Below, piece after piece: positions 24,894 through 33,199 of a stretch of DNA of 64,000 nucleotides. The position numbers and the translations under genes are program-made. The stretch covers positions 1-64,000 of the forward strand of contig NZ_JAKDJE010000006.1 of NCBI RefSeq assembly GCF_030454045.1, in the 5' to 3' direction. The stretch's first letter is position 1. Each line of letters opens with the position of its first letter. This DNA is from Psychrobacter sp. Its GTDB lineage: Bacteria; Pseudomonadota; Gammaproteobacteria; Pseudomonadales; Moraxellaceae. The notes under the pieces were generated by a model. It saw only the letters and a list, made by a program, of their open reading frames with translations, was not told where the DNA came from and made no database searches.

Positions 24894-26195
24894 TTAGTTT
24901 AATGAGCCGTATAGCAGCTCATAACGTCCAAGACCGGTTAAGTCTTTTGTTAGCCCTCCTGTGGTCACTGTATTTAACTTTACCTTCTCTTTCTTATCAC
25001 CAGTTTTTAGTTTTACCTCATAATCAAGCTTAATAAAGACTTTGCCTGTTTCGGTTTTATAAACAAAAATCAAAGTATCAAGACTGGTTTTTTTAGAGCC
25101 ATCCTTTTTTGGGTCTAACAGTACCGCACTTGGGTTTTGCAGCTTGTCAGGCAGCTGCTGCCAAAACTCTACGGGCAGATTGATATCCTTGCCTTGCTTA
25201 CTGTCTCTTAAACTATGCAGTATGTCTGTATCACGCACCGCGATGATTTTATGGTGCGGTGCTTTGCCCAACTTTGTCAGCTTATCGACCACCTCATCAT
25301 TGATGACGCCGACGGCCAGCGTATTATTATAAGCGCGTTTATGCTCAGCGACATCCGCCACCATCTCATGCACTACCTTATCTATCATCGCCTTTTGCGC
25401 GGCATCGCCCAACAAAGCCGCCATGACAGCAGTGGCTTGTTTTGGATTTTGGCTGACCACTTGCGATAGCTTATCAGTGACCATCTCAAGCGCTTTGTGT
25501 TCACGATGACGCCCGACATTATATTCAAACCCTGGACTGATGCCCTTGGGCACTTTATGCTTGCGGCCAGTGGCTTTATTCTCCCAGTCGTGATACTCAA
25601 TTTTTGGGCTGTCACTGATGCCGGCCTTTTCAGCTTTATCACGGGTCAAGCTCTGCACCCAGCACTTACAGCCCCAGCCATTCATCGGCATGTGCGTTTG
25701 CCAAAACGGATCGTCAACAGGCAGTACTAGGTTCTCAAAGCTTTTATGATCTGGTCGATGCTTGAGACTTGGCCCAAGGCGATAGCGTAGATAAGGATGG
25801 GTGGCTTTATTGGCCTCAAATCGATGCCAGCTGCCCGTGTGATACGATTGGGTTTTATTGACTTGATAGACTTTCTTTAGGCGTCTGTCTGAAAGCCGCG
25901 TCAGCTCTTCACCCGTTACCTCATCTTTTTGCGCGTACGTGCCCCAGCCGTCTTCACCCAGCTTTTCTAGCATATTTTTTCTAAAGGTATGAAAGGTTTG
26001 CCCGTCAGCCACCGCATCAATCACGGATTGATGAATGCTATCTAATACATCCAGCTCCATGATTTTGGCGACAGTGAACTTGGAGGCATGCTCTTGGGCG
26101 TATATCTCTGCCCAGTTATAGCTGGTGGCAAGCCCCTTGCTGGTTATGTATTCTATCGCCTCATGGGGTATGACTTTAGGTACCTTAAGCGCCAT
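24894..26195 (-). CDS. Minor head protein (Mu gpF-like) with C-terminal PBECR-type nuclease-like domain
   Basis: 433 residues. Residues about 1-190 are the SPP1 gp7/Mu gpF head morphogenesis domain (QTFHTFRKNMLEKLGEDGW, HPYLRYRLGPSLKHRPDH, MNGWGCKCWV). Residues about 290-433 (KIIAVRDTDILHSLRD, VEFWQQLPDKLQNPSAVLLD, LIFVYKTETGKVFIKLDY, NTVTTGG) resemble the PBECR2 barnase/EndoU/colicin-like fold attached to such proteins in some phages. The head domain is expected inside the capsid near the portal; the nuclease role is inferred from family resemblance. Confidence 0.82.
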   Translation of the reverse strand: MALKVPKVIPHEAIEYITSKGLATSYNWAEIYAQEHASKFTVAKIMELDVLDSIHQSVIDAVADGQTFHTFRKNMLEKLGEDGWGTYAQKDEVTGEELTRLSDRRLKKVYQVNKTQSYHTGSWHRFEANKATHPYLRYRLGPSLKHRPDHKSFENLVLPVDDPFWQTHMPMNGWGCKCWVQSLTRDKAEKAGISDSPKIEYHDWENKATGRKHKVPKGISPGFEYNVGRHREHKALEMVTDKLSQVVSQNPKQATAVMAALLGDAAQKAMIDKVVHEMVADVAEHKRAYNNTLAVGVINDEVVDKLTKLGKAPHHKIIAVRDTDILHSLRDSKQGKDINLPVEFWQQLPDKLQNPSAVLLDPKKDGSKKTSLDTLIFVYKTETGKVFIKLDYEVKLKTGDKKEKVKLNTVTTGGLTKDLTGLGRYELLYGSLN

Positions 26196-27721
26196 TATTT
26201 AACCCCATCGGCAAAGGCTTTGATGCCTGACAGTGCCAGCGCGTCAGTAATATCACTGCTGTTTAACTCAGCATCATTGAGCATGCTTAGCATCTCATCA
26301 AAGCTGGTGGCGGCTTGTAGCTGACTGACCAGCGCTTTGATAGATTGCTCAGTGACATTGATAAAGCCGTCCAAGTCATCGTCATCATCGATATCGTGCA
26401 GGCGGTCTTGCTCATTGTTGAGCGCTTTAGACAACGCTGTTTGAGCGCTTGGCGGTGCCGCTTGGTTAAATTGGGTCGCACCCATACCTTGCGGACTTGC
26501 CGCTACTAGCAGCTCTTCATCATCTTGTGGGTCAGGGATGCCCAATTTATCGCGCACAAAGTTTTGTGGCACTTTTAGCCCAAGCGGGATAAGCTTAGCA
26601 AGACCATCTACCAAGCCTGCAATATCTTCCGCTTCAGGGACGTACAAGACAAACCGTGGATAGACTTCTTGCACGCCGTAGTTAAAATCAATGTAAGGCT
26701 TAATCAGTTGCTGATTGATCGTAGCCGCCATCTGCTTGGCATCCGCTTTGAGCAGATCTATCCGCACCTCATTATGGACTTGTGATTGCGCGTTACTACT
26801 GCCATCATCAGCGGTCATGGTTTGACCCAGCACGGCTTTGCTGATTTGCTTATCTAGCCAGTTTGCTAGGTTTTCAAACAAGCTTTCGCCGCCCGTTGAG
26901 TTTGCCGCTGTGATAAATTCGACTTGCATACTCTCAGGGATGATCGCCGCCGCGTCGGTACCGATATTAGCGACCGCGCGTTTGAGTACCGCTTTGTCAG
27001 CCTCTGATGCCCCATTGCCGTATTTGCCGACCCGTATCGGCATACCAAACACTTCACAAAACGCCATCCAGTCGGTCAGTGCGTAGGTCTTACACATGTA
27101 GCTCAGCGCCGCCATACGGGCAAGACCGCCGCGTATCGGTACGCCTGCTTTGAGTTTGGGCTGATGCACGACAAACTTATAGGCTGGCAGATGGGGGCCA
27201 GCTGTACCGTCCTCATTACATAGTCGCAAGGTATAAGCATCATCATCCGCAAATCTAAAGTAGCGCGGGTCACGCCACACATAGCGGGTAGGTTTAAAGC
27301 CTTCCCACATGACTTCACTGGCCGCGAAGCCTTTACCCAAGCCATCGACCAAAGCGCTGATTAAGTCATCAAATTCGGCCGCTTGCACCAAGTTGTTGAT
27401 ATCATCCGCGATCGTTTGACCAATTTCACTATCATCAGCAGGTTCTACATGACGATCTAAGCCCTCAATTGCTAGCTTACGCGTGCGTAGTACGCTGCCA
27501 TAGTGAGGTTCGCGCTCTTCCATCTCCTCAGCGAGCGTCAGATAATCGTAGATGTCGCCTTGGTTGGCCGCTGCTAGTATATTAGCAAGCTTGGTTGGGT
27601 TTAACCCCTTGGCAATGCTGTCATCATTCCACGCACGGCGGACGCCTGTGACGGAGGCAGCAGCAACTTCTTGCTGTAATACTTTTTTGCCAGCTTGGCT
27701 TTTTGGGTCTATTTCTTTCAC
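26195..27721 (-). CDS. Portal protein (Mu gp29-like, DUF935)
   Basis: 508 residues. LNPTKLANILAAANQGDIYDYLTLAEEMEEREPHYGSVLRTRK at the N-terminus and GKGFAASEVMW...RYVWRDPRYFRF are the DUF935 signature. It forms the dodecameric portal vertex through which DNA enters. Overlaps are one base with the F-like gene and four bases with the terminase gene. Confidence 0.93.
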   Translation of the reverse strand: MKEIDPKSQAGKKVLQQEVAAASVTGVRRAWNDDSIAKGLNPTKLANILAAANQGDIYDYLTLAEEMEEREPHYGSVLRTRKLAIEGLDRHVEPADDSEIGQTIADDINNLVQAAEFDDLISALVDGLGKGFAASEVMWEGFKPTRYVWRDPRYFRFADDDAYTLRLCNEDGTAGPHLPAYKFVVHQPKLKAGVPIRGGLARMAALSYMCKTYALTDWMAFCEVFGMPIRVGKYGNGASEADKAVLKRAVANIGTDAAAIIPESMQVEFITAANSTGGESLFENLANWLDKQISKAVLGQTMTADDGSSNAQSQVHNEVRIDLLKADAKQMAATINQQLIKPYIDFNYGVQEVYPRFVLYVPEAEDIAGLVDGLAKLIPLGLKVPQNFVRDKLGIPDPQDDEELLVAASPQGMGATQFNQAAPPSAQTALSKALNNEQDRLHDIDDDDDLDGFINVTEQSIKALVSQLQAATSFDEMLSMLNDAELNSSDITDALALSGIKAFADGVK

Positions 27722-29355
27722 AGCACGCCTCTTTTAAATCCGTGGAATTGGGTGTCATCACTATGGTAGGTAGGGTTATCTTTGACGCTCTCGTAGCCGT
27801 ACTCACGCACTTTAGCTTCAATCGTAAACTGGGCATGACGCAGTAGTAGTAACGATATGGCCGTATCAGCGTGGCGCTTGATGCCTTGTCTGTCCTCGGC
27901 CGCAGTTGCCGACGGTATCTTAGGGATGCCTTTCACTACTCTAAAGGCGCGCAAATCTGCCAGCACGCGGTCAGTCTTGGGTATCTTTTTAAACGTGCCG
28001 TCCTCGAGCGCCGCTTTAAAGGGCGGGGTATGGCTTCTATACCACGGATCACTAAAGCTAACCTCATCGATCAGCCCCGTTTGTTCTTTTGGGTCCCAGC
28101 GACCAAACTTATCCGCCGCCGCTTCAGCAAGGAACCCGCCATTACCGCGGGCATCAAACGCGCCTCCAGCAAAGTTTGGCAGCCTATCCAAGATATAATC
28201 AACGATGATTTGCTCTTGCTGCTTGTACGGCATTTTGCCCAGCTCAAGAATAAACTGTATCTCTAAATCTAAGTTGGGCTGCTCAGCGCCGATGCTAAGG
28301 GAGGTTAAGTTACTACTACGGGCAAAATCTTCTCCAGCGTAGTGTTTTAAACGAGGGTTTAAGCCCTTTAAAAGAGGCTTTATATGCGCTTCACACCAAT
28401 CATGGATTTCACTGCGGCGGATATGCTCATCGACTAGGCTAAAATCATCTTTTTTGATGAGGCTAATAACAGGCGTGCCTTTGTCCATGTTCTTTTCGAT
28501 CATGGCGCGGGTCAGCCAGTTGCCTGAGCCGTGCTTGGGCACACACATATATTCTTCTTGCGCGTCCTCTTCACTTTCTGTGTCGTTCAGTAGGTTTTGT
28601 ATCCATTGACGCTCGCCCTCGGGTGTCCACACGCCACCGGTGACTTGGCACTTACCGAGTACCTGACAGATACGCTGATACAGCCCGTCACGGCAGGCAT
28701 CTTCAATAGTTGTGGTATGCACAGAGCCACGCTTTTTACCAGCGCGGCAGTCTTTGATATACTCGTTAAAAGGGCTGTCATCGCCATTATGCGTCGATAT
28801 GATGCGCACTTTGCTGCCCCACATCGTGAGAGCCATAGCCGCTTTTAGCACTTCAGCAAAGCGGTCATGGAACGCCGCTTCGTCTATCACTACGTTGCCC
28901 TGCATACCACGCAAGTTTTTGGGGCTGGAGGATAGGGCTTTGACTTTAAAGCCTGAGGCAAAGTAGATGACAAAGACCTGAATGTCCTTGTCTTCATCTT
29001 CAAACACATCCTCACAAGTTTCACTAGCGGCATAGCCATAGGCTTTTGCCCACATGGCGACAGCGTCAATATACTCTCGTGCCATCTCTTTATTGGAGCC
29101 AATATAAAACGTATCACAGCCGCCAGCGAGGCGGCTCATACTGGCATCAAGCGCATTGTCAGCTGCTTCCGCCCACGTCAGACCGATTCGGCGCGATTTT
29201 TCGCCCACTTTGATTTGGCTATCATCAGCGATCCAGCGCTTTTGATAAACGAGGAGCACATCACTTTTATTAAATCCAGCAAAACCATCTAAGAAGCGCT
29301 GACACTCATTAGACAGCTTGTTTAAGGGACGCTCTACAATACTACTCATCGGCAA
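27718..29355 (-). CDS. Large terminase subunit (Mu gp28-like)
   Basis: 545 residues. The N-terminal ATPase has a deviant Walker A region (KVGEKSRRIGLTWAEA, near 52-67) and Walker B VVIDEAAFHDRF near 155-166. The C-terminal RNase H-like nuclease part carries acidic residues in YAGEDFARSSNLT and GGAFDARGNGG. Mu-type terminases package by the headful from integrated copies, so host DNA is expected at particle DNA ends. It overlaps the small subunit gene by 14 bases. Confidence 0.92.
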   Translation of the reverse strand: MPMSSIVERPLNKLSNECQRFLDGFAGFNKSDVLLVYQKRWIADDSQIKVGEKSRRIGLTWAEAADNALDASMSRLAGGCDTFYIGSNKEMAREYIDAVAMWAKAYGYAASETCEDVFEDEDKDIQVFVIYFASGFKVKALSSSPKNLRGMQGNVVIDEAAFHDRFAEVLKAAMALTMWGSKVRIISTHNGDDSPFNEYIKDCRAGKKRGSVHTTTIEDACRDGLYQRICQVLGKCQVTGGVWTPEGERQWIQNLLNDTESEEDAQEEYMCVPKHGSGNWLTRAMIEKNMDKGTPVISLIKKDDFSLVDEHIRRSEIHDWCEAHIKPLLKGLNPRLKHYAGEDFARSSNLTSLSIGAEQPNLDLEIQFILELGKMPYKQQEQIIVDYILDRLPNFAGGAFDARGNGGFLAEAAADKFGRWDPKEQTGLIDEVSFSDPWYRSHTPPFKAALEDGTFKKIPKTDRVLADLRAFRVVKGIPKIPSATAAEDRQGIKRHADTAISLLLLRHAQFTIEAKVREYGYESVKDNPTYHSDDTQFHGFKRGVL

Positions 29356-29917
29356 TGCCTAGAATTTGATGCTTGATCATCTTGACGGTATCGGCGGACA
29401 GTCCAGCTTCAGACACGACTTTTTCAGCGGTATCAGCGGCGATGGTTGCCACTTCCTTACGGATGGCTTGTTCACGCTTAAAGCTGCTGGTCTCTGCCTG
29501 CTCAACGCGCTGTACGACAAGCGCTAACTGATTGAGCGCTTTGATATCCACGCCGTCTTCACTATCGCCCACACTCATGGTGGTCTCAAACGCCAACTGC
29601 TTGATAAACTCCATCAGCATTTTGCCCACGTCAGATTGCGGCGCTTCCCCAAACTGCTTGGTCCAAATCTCTGCCATCTCACGACTTTCACGGATACGGG
29701 CTGACATCTGCTCCATCTTGCTACTAAAGCGATTGAGACCGCTACGGCTTAAGCAATGCGCCTCGCTCAGCCCAGCGTCCAATACCAGCTGATTAATCTC
29801 AGCGAGTATCTTGGCTTGTGATAGCTTTTTATCACGGAGCATGAGGGTGAGTTGGCTTTTGATATCACTAGGTAGTAGATCCACTTTGCTTGCACGCCCT
29901 CTGGTTTTGTCAGTCAT
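29342..29917 (-). CDS. Small terminase-like protein (Mu gp27-like, DUF3486)
   Basis: 191 residues. RGRASKVDLLPSDIKSQLTLMLRDKKLSQAKILAEIN at the start and SRSGLNRFSSKMEQ with an HTH-like pattern are the DUF3486 signature. The helical C-terminal half probably oligomerises. It should recognise packaging DNA with the gp28-like subunit. Confidence 0.9.
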   Translation of the reverse strand: MTDKTRGRASKVDLLPSDIKSQLTLMLRDKKLSQAKILAEINQLVLDAGLSEAHCLSRSGLNRFSSKMEQMSARIRESREMAEIWTKQFGEAPQSDVGKMLMEFIKQLAFETTMSVGDSEDGVDIKALNQLALVVQRVEQAETSSFKREQAIRKEVATIAADTAEKVVSEAGLSADTVKMIKHQILGIADE

Positions 29918-29925
29918 AGTTATTC

Positions 29926-30225
29926 CTAATACTTTGGATTAGGCTTGTTGACACCATCGACGACAGATAGCCCGTTTGCTACATCCAAGCCACGCTGGGT
30001 GATCGTAGCCACAAACAATTCAATACTGCCGGCGTCAATGCGATTGATCTTGACCAGCCCTTGCTCCTCAAGCCACAGCATATGGTTACGCACCAGATCC
30101 ATGCTGATACGATGGCCAAACTGCGCCAGACAAGTCTGTAAGATGTTTTGATTGGCGTCGTTGTTACAAGCGACCAAGGCTTGTAGTAGTGCTAGGCGCT
30201 GATCAGCTGTGATTACATTGACCAC
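29926..30225 (-). CDS. Winged-helix phage protein (Mu gp26 position)
   Basis: 99 residues with an ArsR-like winged-helix layout: ADQRLALLQALVACNNDANQNILQTCLAQFGHRIS, then VRNHMLWLEEQGLVKI and a wing (SIELFVATITQRGLDVA). It resembles the VpaChn25_0724-type proteins in the same place in Mu-like prophages. Probably DNA-binding; its role in packaging or regulation is unknown. Confidence 0.78.
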   Translation of the reverse strand: MVNVITADQRLALLQALVACNNDANQNILQTCLAQFGHRISMDLVRNHMLWLEEQGLVKINRIDAGSIELFVATITQRGLDVANGLSVVDGVNKPNPKY

Positions 30226-30226
30226 G

Positions 30227-30574
30227 TTACTTATCCCCTGTGTTTATTTCTTTTTTTACCAACAAATCAACCAAACGTGACAGCCCTTTAATGCTGGTGT
30301 GTAAGGCCGAGGTTTCACCTTTCATGTCACGGATAGCGCCTTGTAGCGCAGCCACATCGCGCGCGCTTGGCAAGTGCTGCAATTCTTGCTCGACTTTATC
30401 GACCCGATCTTCTACTGCATTAAACTTATTATGCAAGTCGTCAAGACCTTCTGTGATCGTGGCCTTGCGTGCGTATCTGGTATCTAGTACCAAGTAGATG
30501 ACAGAGCCGATCGTACCGCACGCGGTCAAAAATATGGCCCAGTTGCCTGTGATGTAATCTATGATTGGTTGCAC
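30227..30574 (-). CDS. Membrane-anchored coiled-coil protein (Mu gp25-like, DUF2730)
   Basis: About 115 residues: one TM helix (WAIFLTACGTIGSVIYLVL), then a long heptad-bearing helix (FNAVEDRVDKVEQELQHLPSARDVAALQGAIRDMKGE). I start at GTG 30574 because AAGGAG stands just upstream; the longer ATG frame would overlap the zinc-finger gene. DUF2730 proteins sit near lysis genes in Mu-like phages and may act as spanin- or anti-holin-like parts (inference). Confidence 0.8.
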   Translation of the reverse strand: MQPIIDYITGNWAIFLTACGTIGSVIYLVLDTRYARKATITEGLDDLHNKFNAVEDRVDKVEQELQHLPSARDVAALQGAIRDMKGETSALHTSIKGLSRLVDLLVKKEINTGDK

Positions 30575-30587
30575 CCGCTCTCCTTTT

Positions 30588-30806
30588 TCATTGTTTCTCG
30601 TGCAGTTGTTGGCACGCAATACAGCGTAGCGTCAAACCAAGCCGCACCCGTTGCGGCTCTACGATCTCACCGCAGTCGATACACTCATAGTCGCCATCAT
30701 CATTTTTGTTGTGATCAGACGCTGCTGGCGGACGCACGATTGCTGTTGCTAAGTGCTGCGCTAGCATGATCTCTTGGTAATTTTGAGCAATATCGGCGTT
30801 ATCCAT
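30588..30806 (-). CDS. TraR/DksA-type C4 zinc-finger protein
   Basis: 72 residues. The C-terminal CIDCGEIVEPQR...RCIACQQLHE is the four-cysteine zinc finger of the DksA/TraR family. The N-terminal helix (DIAQNYQEIMLAQHLATAIV) is short, as in TraR. Such proteins enter the secondary channel of RNA polymerase and alter transcription. Similar genes lie in the lysis region of many Mu-like phages. Confidence 0.9.
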   Translation of the reverse strand: MDNADIAQNYQEIMLAQHLATAIVRPPAASDHNKNDDGDYECIDCGEIVEPQRVRLGLTLRCIACQQLHEKQ

Positions 30807-30812
30807 GCTGGT

Positions 30813-30995
30813 CTACCACTTATGCTTGTATTTTTTATTAAAGATGAGCCATGCCATCGCCCCAAGCGTCATCAAAGCACCAACGGCTGTATCAAGTTGA
30901 TCCGCGTTAATAAGACCGCTTTGAACAAACTGGGTCCCTAAACCGACAAGTGAGTAGCGGATGATGGGGAATAAGACGCTGTCTTGTTTTTCCAT
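30813..30995 (-). CDS. Putative holin
   Basis: 60 residues: IIRYSLVGLGTQFVQSGLI, DADQLDTAVGALMTLGAMAWLIF-like second TM, and a basic end NKKYKHKW. Two TM segments, small size and location directly after the endolysin support a holin of the Pam3 gp28-like type. It would open the inner membrane at lysis. Confidence 0.75.
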   Translation of the reverse strand: MEKQDSVLFPIIRYSLVGLGTQFVQSGLINADQLDTAVGALMTLGAMAWLIFNKKYKHKW

Positions 30996-31009
30996 ACTAA
31001 TTACCTTTG

Positions 31010-31603
31010 TTATTTAGTGTGCTTGTGCTTAGCGTAAGCAGCCTCAAGCTTTTCATCGTAGCGGTTTTTACGATAGCCGCTGCCGTTATAGCGTCTGGCA
31101 AATCCCGACCAATCATGACGCTGTAACTCATCAACCAAGTTATTTACTTTGATGAATCGACACATCGCATCTAACTGTTTGGCTTCAGACTCGTGCATTG
31201 CATCAATAAACGCTTTGAGTGAGGCATAGCCCAAATCTTCCCAGTTATTACCCATTACCTGTCCTAGACCCCATGAACATGAGGAATGGGCAGCCTCCCA
31301 GTGCAAGACAGATGCAACATATAGTTTTTGGTGAGACGGGCGTACGTTATAAGCAGATTTTTGCCATGTTGGATAGCAAATATCAGGGAACAAATCACGC
31401 ATCTGTTCACGTTTGGTGTAATAGTAGACATTACCCAGCTCACGCCAAAACACATGTGGTTCAAAAAGAATGACAGGCGAGCCGTCGTCATTAAAACCAC
31501 TATCAGGACATTCAACGTCATGTATAGCCAATAGCACAGCCGTCTCAACGCCTAGTTCGATTGCAGCGGATCGGATTTCATCAAGGGTTATTGTTTTTGA
31601 CAT
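31010..31603 (-). CDS. Endolysin, N-acetylmuramidase family
   Basis: 197 residues of the PF11860 muramidase family: VLLAIHDVECPDSGF (likely catalytic E31), PVILFEPHVFWREL, HWEAAHSSCSWGLGQVMG, and GFARRYNGSGYRKNRYDEKL at the C-terminus. It should cut the glycan strand of peptidoglycan. No signal peptide is seen, so release needs the holin. The ATG is preceded directly by T7 and a 10-bp hairpin, leaving no normal ribosome site; see 31604-31636. Confidence 0.9.
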   Translation of the reverse strand: MSKTITLDEIRSAAIELGVETAVLLAIHDVECPDSGFNDDGSPVILFEPHVFWRELGNVYYYTKREQMRDLFPDICYPTWQKSAYNVRPSHQKLYVASVLHWEAAHSSCSWGLGQVMGNNWEDLGYASLKAFIDAMHESEAKQLDAMCRFIKVNNLVDELQRHDWSGFARRYNGSGYRKNRYDEKLEAAYAKHKHTK

Positions 31604-31636
31604 AAAAAAACTCTAACTAATGTGTATTAGTTAGAG
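31604..31636 (-). terminator. Hairpin plus T-run abutting the endolysin ATG
   Basis: On the minus strand a perfect 10-bp stem CTCTAACTAA / TTAGTTAGAG with a 6-nt loop is followed by TTTTTTT and then the ATG. It has intrinsic-terminator form. It also lies just where the leader of the late transcript from element A should begin, so it may act as a 5' hairpin or attenuator. Confidence 0.7.
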
Positions 31637-31682
31637 TCTATATAGCGTGGGCTTACGAGGTTATTAAAGTGGTTTACTGATT
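31637..31682 (-). promoter_or_regulatory. Late promoter element A, upstream of the endolysin
   Basis: Minus-strand AGTAAACCACTTTAATAA inside 31682-31659 and a -10-like TATATA downstream, followed by ACTCTAACTAAT, which resembles the leader start of elements B and C. The box-to-hexamer distance is a few bases longer than in B and C. Confidence 0.62.
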
Positions 31683-31685
31683 AAA

Positions 31686-32387
31686 TTAGCATATACCTAT
31701 CTGAAGACTTTTATTTGCCTCGTTATGCATAGCATGATGCAGTTGTGCATTCTGACCAGCCATTTTACCGTTGAAATAATCATTCGTAGAGCTACGTGCT
31801 TTGCTGTTTTTTACTCGGTTAGCGGGCGATAGCGAAACCAATTGAAGCTCATTATTCATATAACGTTCTATTAAGTCAAAGTCTGTGTCCAATGGTGCTA
31901 TATTCTCAATTAATCTTTTAACGGTGCTAACCCAGCCGAGACAAAAAGCATCAGCTCTTGCTGCCTTGTTCTTTGCAAGTCGGACCCTATTGAGTTCTAT
32001 TTTCATGTAGTTGAGTCTTGCTTGTTTGAGTTGACGAAATAAAGAGTCGTAAGCATAGCTTGCTATCTCTACATGCATATCCAAACCCACAAAACAGTAC
32101 ATACTTTTTCTGTTTTCAATATCTGTATCGATATAGACGCTACAACCAAATATACGAGCAATCATATTGCCTAATACTGCTAAGTGGATTGGTGGACGTC
32201 TAGCAAGTCGAGATTCGGAGTGTTTTTGCTTAATGTCTGATAGCTCAATATCACCCATTGTAATGTCGTATTTTGCCATCATAGCATGGGCTTGGCGTAA
32301 GGCTGTAGCGGCTTCGTTTTCGTTACTCGATTTACTTAAAGCTAATCAACGTGTGATCTTATCTATGATACGTTGTTTATTATCCAT
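31686..32387 (-). pseudogene. DUF2786 protein gene interrupted by an in-frame stop
   Basis: The gene has a good start at 32387 (GGAG 6 nt upstream) and would read MDNKQRIIDKITR, stop, LALSKSSNENEAATALRQ..., MMAKYD. The TGA at 32348-32346 sits exactly where the DUF2786 helix KI..LLALA continues, so a single TTA-to-TGA-type change explains it. Downstream the frame is open for 230 codons to 31686. The rest (ADAFCLGWVSTVKRLIENI, GKMAGQNAQLHHAM) looks normal. Reinitiation at MMAKYD (32282) could give a 198-residue product. Confidence 0.72.
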
Positions 32388-32397
32388 TTTTAGCTCC

Positions 32398-32432
32398 AAA
32401 AAAAGGCCAACGTATTACTACATCAGCCTTTT
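32398..32432 (-). terminator. Intrinsic terminator after the HU gene
   Basis: On the minus strand AAAAGGC pairs with GCCTTTT across an 18-nt loop and is followed by T7. It ends only a few bases before the ribosome site of the DUF2786 gene. Confidence 0.65.
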
Positions 32433-32459
32433 ATAGTTCTATTAGTTGATTTATATTGC

Positions 32460-32732
32460 TTAATTCACTGCCTCAGCCAAGCCTTTACCTGCCTTAAACT
32501 TAACCGCTGTCTTAGCAGGGACTTGTATGGCTTCACCTGTCTTTGGATTGCGGGCAGTGCGTGCTGAGCGCTCGGTAGTGCTAAAGGTGCCAAAGCCAAC
32601 CATTTGCACGCTATCACCATTGGTGAGGGCTTCTGTCACACCATGCTCAAACGCTTGTAGCGCAGTATGAGCTTGACCTTTAGTGATACCAGCCTCAGAT
32701 GCCATTTTGTTGATTAAATCTTGCTTATTCAT
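32460..32732 (-). CDS. HU family DNA-binding protein (phage-borne)
   Basis: 90 residues, the standard HU length: MNKQDLINKMASEAGITKGQA, VGFGTFSTTERSARTARNPKTGE and KFKAGKGLAEAVN. The start at 32732 has AAGGA 9 nt upstream. HU assists Mu transposition by bending the left end, so a phage copy could favour transpososome assembly or replace host HU (inference). Confidence 0.92.
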   Translation of the reverse strand: MNKQDLINKMASEAGITKGQAHTALQAFEHGVTEALTNGDSVQMVGFGTFSTTERSARTARNPKTGEAIQVPAKTAVKFKAGKGLAEAVN

Positions 32733-32748
32733 AATATCTATCCTTAAG

Positions 32749-32925
32749 TTAGTTTGATTTGCCAGTATCCGACTGGCAGCGGTATTGATGTTTACTTGAA
32801 AAGCCACATACTGCCCATACCACAATTAATATCCATAACCCATTAGCCTTAAATCCGTTGACCTCTAGGTAAACTGCAGCTATTAAGAGAGAGATGAAAC
32901 ATAATGCTTGAGCAATATCATTCAT
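32749..32925 (-). CDS. Small two-TM membrane protein, unknown
   Basis: 58 residues, starting MNDIAQALCFISLLIAAVYL with a second hydrophobic segment GLWILIVVWAVCGF and a polar tail ending in SDTGKSN. AAAGGG lies 8-9 nt before the ATG and the stop falls 17 bases before the HU start, so it fits the polycistron well. No family recognised; holin-like, exclusion or signalling roles are all possible. Confidence 0.6.
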   Translation of the reverse strand: MNDIAQALCFISLLIAAVYLEVNGFKANGLWILIVVWAVCGFSSKHQYRCQSDTGKSN

Positions 32926-32926
32926 A

Positions 32927-33199
32927 TTAAAACCCTTTTAAAAACGCTTTAAGTTTGCTATCGGTCATCGCCATTAAGTGGCCTAAGATATAGTCGTCTA
33001 AATAAAGACTGGTGCCAATGCTGCGATCAGCACCGTGGGTATTAATCAAATAAGTATCGCCGTCCCACCAAACCGTCATATTTATGTTCTCTAGACGCTC
33101 ATTGAGTGGTGTCACTTTAATAGTAAGTTGATAAGCGAGCCGCGTGGCCTGTGCTCTTAGTTCATTAATACTACTCATTTTCAGGAGGGAGTGGCTCAT
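32927..33199 (-). CDS. Small phage protein, unknown
   Basis: 90 residues. INELRAQATRLAYQLTIKVTPLNERLENINMTVWWDGDTYLINTHGAD suggests a small alpha/beta domain. The start at 33199 has AAAGGCGG upstream; a later ATG lacks a ribosome site. It overlaps the previous gene by 29 bases, supporting co-translation. Function not recognised. Confidence 0.6.
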   Translation of the reverse strand: MSHSLLKMSSINELRAQATRLAYQLTIKVTPLNERLENINMTVWWDGDTYLINTHGADRSIGTSLYLDDYILGHLMAMTDSKLKAFLKGF

